Part shown: positions 61,048 through 64,000 of the stretch, in pieces
How the letters are laid out: every line of letters begins with the position of its first letter
Position numbering within the stretch: position 1 is the stretch's first letter
Assembly (NCBI GenBank): GCA_018402545.1
Contig: JAGYIL010000001.1
Span: 868,001 to 932,000 of the forward strand
DNA length: 64,000 bases
Reading direction: 5' to 3'
From: Saccharospirillum sp.
GTDB lineage: Bacteria > Pseudomonadota > Gammaproteobacteria > Pseudomonadales > Natronospirillaceae
Program-made: the position numbers and the translations under genes
Notes under the pieces: model-generated
Seen by the model: the letters and a program-made list of their open reading frames with translations, nothing else
Databases searched by the model: none
What the model was told of the DNA's origin: nothing

Positions 61048-62013
61048 TTATTCCGGCTGAAACTCGCGGCCACTGATCTGGCTGATCACGGTGTAGGCCA
61101 TGATACCGAGGGCATAGTACGAATTAGTGGATGCTTCTTCGCGTGGCATGATAGCCATTTGGTTGTTGCGGCAGGCGTACAGGAAGTCGCAGAAATTTGG
61201 TGCGACCTGCTCCAAGTGGGCAACGGCATCGGCGGGTGTTTCTTCGGTGTCGGTGCGATAGGTGACAAACAGAAAGTCGGCATCCAGCTCAGGGAAGGAT
61301 TCAGCGCTGAAGCGCGCGAAGTCACCCTCTGGAATGGCATCGACACGTTCGGGAAACTGAAAGCCCGCATCGCGTAAAACCTTGCCTAAATTTCCATAGG
61401 TGTGCCAGGAAAGTACCTCACCATTTACGCCCTGAATAACGTTGACGGTGATGTCTTCGGTATTGATCAGCCGGCGCACTTCTTCAATCTGCCCCTGGTA
61501 CCGGCGCTTTAACGTAGCCAGTTGCTCTTCGGCACCTACAATCTCGGCCAGCAAGTCATAGATTTCATAATCACTGCGAAGGCTGCCGTCGAGCACCACC
61601 GTTGGCGCGATTTGCTCCAGTTGTTCGACCGGTGCGGTTTGCCAGGCTGAGGTAATAATCAGGTCGGGTGAGACTGCCGCCACGCGCTCGATATCTGCCG
61701 GTAAGTTCCCCATAAATTCGATGCTGGAATTGTCGAAATCGATGCCGGTTAGCCCTTTGCCGGAGCGAATGAAAGGCTCCCCCTCACTCGTGGTTCGGCC
61801 ATGGCTACCGACCGGGTGGATACCCAGTTCGAGCAGGGGGATGGTGAAGCTGACATCATGCAGGCTGACAATTCGCTTGGGTGATATGGGAATGTCGACC
61901 GAGCGGCCGGCATCGTCTACAAAGGTTCTGACCTCTTCGGCCTGTGAAAAGCTGGCAAATACCGACATACCAATGGTTATTATCGCCAGCTTCAGACCCG
62001 TTGAGCGTTTCAT
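61048..62013 (-). CDS. Iron-siderophore ABC transporter substrate-binding protein (FecB-like)
   Basis: 321 residues from ATG 62013 (AAAAGGAG upstream; a frame to 62148 lacks a ribosome site). Signal peptide cut near SQA-EE (about residue 24). First lobe: VDIPISPKRIVSLHDVSF and IPLLELGIHPVGS; second lobe with SWHTYGNLGKVLRDAGFQFP and ELDADFLFVTY. It differs strongly from the protein encoded at 59990, suggesting another siderophore. It follows the FhuF-like gene by 64 bp on the same strand, probably in one iron-regulated operon. Two cysteines near the end (CDFLYAC) could form a disulphide. Confidence 0.88.
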   Translation of the reverse strand: MKRSTGLKLAIITIGMSVFASFSQAEEVRTFVDDAGRSVDIPISPKRIVSLHDVSFTIPLLELGIHPVGSHGRTTSEGEPFIRSGKGLTGIDFDNSSIEFMGNLPADIERVAAVSPDLIITSAWQTAPVEQLEQIAPTVVLDGSLRSDYEIYDLLAEIVGAEEQLATLKRRYQGQIEEVRRLINTEDITVNVIQGVNGEVLSWHTYGNLGKVLRDAGFQFPERVDAIPEGDFARFSAESFPELDADFLFVTYRTDTEETPADAVAHLEQVAPNFCDFLYACRNNQMAIMPREEASTNSYYALGIMAYTVISQISGREFQPE

Positions 62014-62077
62014 ACTTACTCCTTTTAGAGTGCTTGTGTGATGGAATACGCGGTTGAAAATCAGTCCTTTAAGCTGA

Positions 62078-62962
62078 CTAAGCGTTGTACTGTTGTTCCA
62101 GGTAATTGCCCAGGCGTTCGTCACGCTCTTCTTTTGGTAGCAGGACACAGGTTGAACAATAGGTAGCAGCGTCGCTGGTGTAATAACGGCAGCAACCGCC
62201 CCGGGCGCGAAAGTGCTGTCTTGCCAGAACGTTTTCCGGCGAGCGTTTGTCTTTTAGGGTGATTTCGAAAAAGCCGGTTTGCCGGTTGAACAGCGGGGAG
62301 CCCGGCTGCTTTATCAGTGCCAGGGCTTCTTCCCGGGCGTGTTCCTCCACACCAGACTGCCGACCGATATTCAGAAAAGCGACGGCCAGTGCATCGGCTA
62401 CCAGGCGCCATTGTGCCGCCTTGCTCAGGCGGTGGGTTTGATGGAGTCGGTCGATAAGCGGTTGAAAAAGGTGTTCTATTTGCTGGCGCAGCAGACCTCG
62501 AAGGTCAGCCTGGCTACTGACCGGGATGGCATGGCTAATTAAGGTACGGGGGGCGTAGGCCCAGCAGTCGGTACCGAGCAACCGGACTTCCAGTGATTTG
62601 TAGGTGCCGCTTTCTCCGTTTTCTTCCCAGTGAACCTCGTACTCCATTAATGCCAGATTATCGCTTGCCAGAGAGGGCACACTGCCTTCGCCCAGGTACA
62701 GTGCCGCGACGGCCGTCAGTAGGTAGTAAGCGGTGTCGCCAATCAGGAAGGCGACCTGGCCTTTGGCGTCAAGGCCGGGGCATCTTGCGGCTTCATAGCG
62801 CATCAGGGCAGTGCGCCATTCACTGGGTTCTGTGGTCAGTTTATCGAACCGGCAGCCATGTTCTGGCAGCGTGCCATAGCTTAACTTAAGGCCCTCGAAG
62901 CGGCTGCTGAGCGCATCGATACAGTCTGAGAAGGATGCAGGAGTGACGGTCGTTATGGTCAT
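62078..62962 (-). CDS. FhuF-like siderophore ferric reductase
   Basis: A 294-residue cytoplasmic protein from ATG 62962 (start not supported by a clear ribosome site). The C-terminal GGCCRYYT and CSTCVLLPKEERDERL supply the CC-x10-C-x2-C cluster that binds a 2Fe-2S centre in FhuF-type reductases. The central part has AFLIGDTAYYLLTAVAALYL. It would reduce ferric iron from imported siderophore, releasing Fe2+. It is first in the operon with the FecB-like gene and has a Fur-like box 75 bp upstream. Confidence 0.85.
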   Translation of the reverse strand: MTITTVTPASFSDCIDALSSRFEGLKLSYGTLPEHGCRFDKLTTEPSEWRTALMRYEAARCPGLDAKGQVAFLIGDTAYYLLTAVAALYLGEGSVPSLASDNLALMEYEVHWEENGESGTYKSLEVRLLGTDCWAYAPRTLISHAIPVSSQADLRGLLRQQIEHLFQPLIDRLHQTHRLSKAAQWRLVADALAVAFLNIGRQSGVEEHAREEALALIKQPGSPLFNRQTGFFEITLKDKRSPENVLARQHFRARGGCCRYYTSDAATYCSTCVLLPKEERDERLGNYLEQQYNA

Positions 62963-63036
62963 TGGGGTAACTGACGGTCCAAGAGGGATTCTGCGGCGGC
63001 CAATACAGGCGAACGCTGCTTTACGCAAACAGTAAT

Positions 63037-63055
63037 AAAAATGCAACTCATTATC
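63037..63055. promoter_or_regulatory. Fur-like box, right end of the iron island
   Basis: Read on the minus strand, GATAATGAGTTGCATTTTT agrees with the Fur consensus at 13 of 19 positions by hand count, with a perfect left half GATAATGA. It lies 75 bp upstream of the FhuF-like start, a normal repressor position. Confidence 0.55.
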
Positions 63056-63224
63056 AAGTGAAAAGGAATGACTGGAGGCTTAACGGCTGTTAGACGACGG
63101 AAGTAACTTTGGGAGTAGTTCGGAGGATTGCGACGTCTGCTGTAAGCAAGGCTTCCTGCCTTGCGGTGAACGACATTCCCTGTCGTTTATAAGTGGCGGC
63201 TAGTAAATGCCACGGCTATCGAGA

Positions 63225-64000
63225 TCAGGACGCTGGTGAGAGAAGCGCCCGGTTCTGGCTTAGCCATTCCTTCAGCGTTTGCGGTTCACCTCCGGTCAAT
63301 TGGCTAAAGTCACTGGTGACTTCCTCTACGCCGCCCTGGCGGGTGTTGGTATCGAAGCTTGCGAACGCTTTGGCCAATACCGGTGGTAAGCCCGCCTGTT
63401 CGAGCCCGGCAATCTTTTGCTCATCGGTGATGGGCACCACCACAACGGAACGTGCGCTAATATCGCTGAGCAGAGTAGCCATTTGCGCGGTGGTGAGGGC
63501 TTCTTTGCCAGTCAGGGTGTAGGTGCGGTTGCTGTAGTCATTTTTCGCCAGCGCTGCGGCGGCTGCTGCGGCCAGATCGGCACGGGCAATGTTTGCGACA
63601 CGACCGTCGCCGGCAGCAGTGAACCACTGGCCCGATTCCAGAATGTGCCCGGTTTCCATCAGCAGGTTTTCGAAGTACCAGGTGTTGCGCAAGATCGTCC
63701 AGCTCATGGAGCTCGCTGCAATAAAGTGTTCAGTTTTCAGGTGGTCTCCGGCAAAGGTAATGGCCGACCCTTCGGGCTTGGGCATGGAGGTGTACAGTAT
63801 ATGCCGCACCCCGGCCTGTTCTGCAGCGCTGACGGCCAGCTTGTGCTGAGCCAGGCGTTTGCCTGCTTCCGCCAGTTCGTCGGTGCTGATCAGCAGCAGG
63901 CGATTCACCCCTTCGAAGGCCGAGCTCAGTGTTGCCGGGTCGTCGAAATCTGCCTGGCGTACCTGAATACCCTGATCGGCCAGTTCTTTCAGGGATTCCG
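63225..64000 (-). CDS. NmrA/QorB-like NAD(P)H-binding oxidoreductase (partial at window edge)
   Basis: The frame is open to the right edge, so the true start, with the GxxGxxG nucleotide motif, lies beyond the window. The 258 visible residues include FEGVNRLLLIS, then QHKLAVSAAEQAGVRHILYT and RNTWYFENLL, the pattern of NmrA-like extended SDRs such as QorB (NAD(P)H:quinone oxidoreductase 2). The family senses or reduces with NADPH. It is downstream of a 262-bp non-coding gap with one small hairpin (GCAAGGC at about 63147-63153 with GCCTTGC, loop TTCCT). Confidence 0.82.
   Translation of the reverse strand, partial: ESLKELADQGIQVRQADFDDPATLSSAFEGVNRLLLISTDELAEAGKRLAQHKLAVSAAEQAGVRHILYTSMPKPEGSAITFAGDHLKTEHFIAASSMSWTILRNTWYFENLLMETGHILESGQWFTAAGDGRVANIARADLAAAAAAALAKNDYSNRTYTLTGKEALTTAQMATLLSDISARSVVVVPITDEQKIAGLEQAGLPPVLAKAFASFDTNTRQGGVEEVTSDFSQLTGGEPQTLKEWLSQNRALLSPAS

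Noticed and set aside
1-64000. tRNA, rRNA, insertion sequence or prophage genes
   Set aside because: No T-arm/anticodon pattern, rRNA-like stretch, transposase or phage structural protein was recognised.

Overview
The window reads as chromosome from a free-living, motile, probably marine or halophilic gammaproteobacterium of moderately high GC. The signs are a mannose-sensitive haemagglutinin (MSHA) type IV pilus assembly operon, a sodium-type PomAB flagellar stator beside xseB-ispA-dxs, the ubiH-ubiI pair, Fur-like boxes, and polysaccharide-degrading enzymes (secreted GH14 beta-amylase, GH3 beta-glucosidase). A Saccharospirillum/Reinekea-like Oceanospirillales lineage would fit, but that is inference only. 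No rRNA, tRNA, CRISPR array, transposase or prophage gene was seen.

Layout. 1-7.6 kb: MFS transporter (cut by the window edge), patatin-like lipase, BASS transporter, acyltransferase, CHASE-PAS-GGDEF-EAL protein and an orphan TctC-type binding protein. 7.7-17.8 kb: minus-strand MSHA operon (mshI, I2, J, K, L, M, N, a TPR gene, mshE, mshG) without any pilin genes. 18.1-21.1 kb: trmL, ubiI, ubiH. 21.2-28.1 kb: a sugar ABC importer (binding protein, hairpin, two permeases, no ATPase) facing a translationally coupled binding protein / response regulator / histidine kinase operon, which looks like a three-component sugar sensor. 28.2-33.4 kb: PEBP protein, small lipoprotein, GH3-PhyH pair, GST, YjbR. 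33.4-36.97 kb: two structured palindromic repeats, then dxs-ispA-xseB. 37.2-41.5 kb: pomAB, orphan TRAP binding protein, pfkA. 41.7-45.4 kb: a third palindromic repeat, SDR/DUF3429/DUF6482-like genes, orphan ParA, ECF sigma with zinc-finger anti-sigma, NrtS. 45.6-49.9 kb: AhpD-like protein with divergent AraC regulator, then a complete bufferin-type copper-peptide operon (bufA-bufB-bufC-DoxX). 49.9-53.7 kb: YafJ-like amidotransferase, DUF302, DUF547, TVP38, a second AhpD-like protein. 53.8-59.5 kb: beta-amylase, EamA exporter, mobR-mobA (3-hydroxybenzoate 4-hydroxylase). 59.6-63.0 kb: iron-siderophore island with Fur-like boxes at both ends. 63.2 kb to the end: partial QorB/NmrA-like oxidoreductase.

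The most unusual signal is a family of three intergenic palindromic elements (33447-33559, 33657-33786, 41691-41813). They share a conserved core, but each has its own variable stem segment that is matched by its own opposite arm. All nine arm mismatches are G-U wobbles when the copies are read in their homologous orientation, which suggests a conserved folded RNA or single-stranded DNA. Other points of interest are the coupled binding protein-RR-HK sensor, the MSHA operon without pilins but with a possible second c-di-GMP-type (MshEN-like) motif, the bufferin operon, and a Fur-box-preceded truncated siderophore-binding protein.
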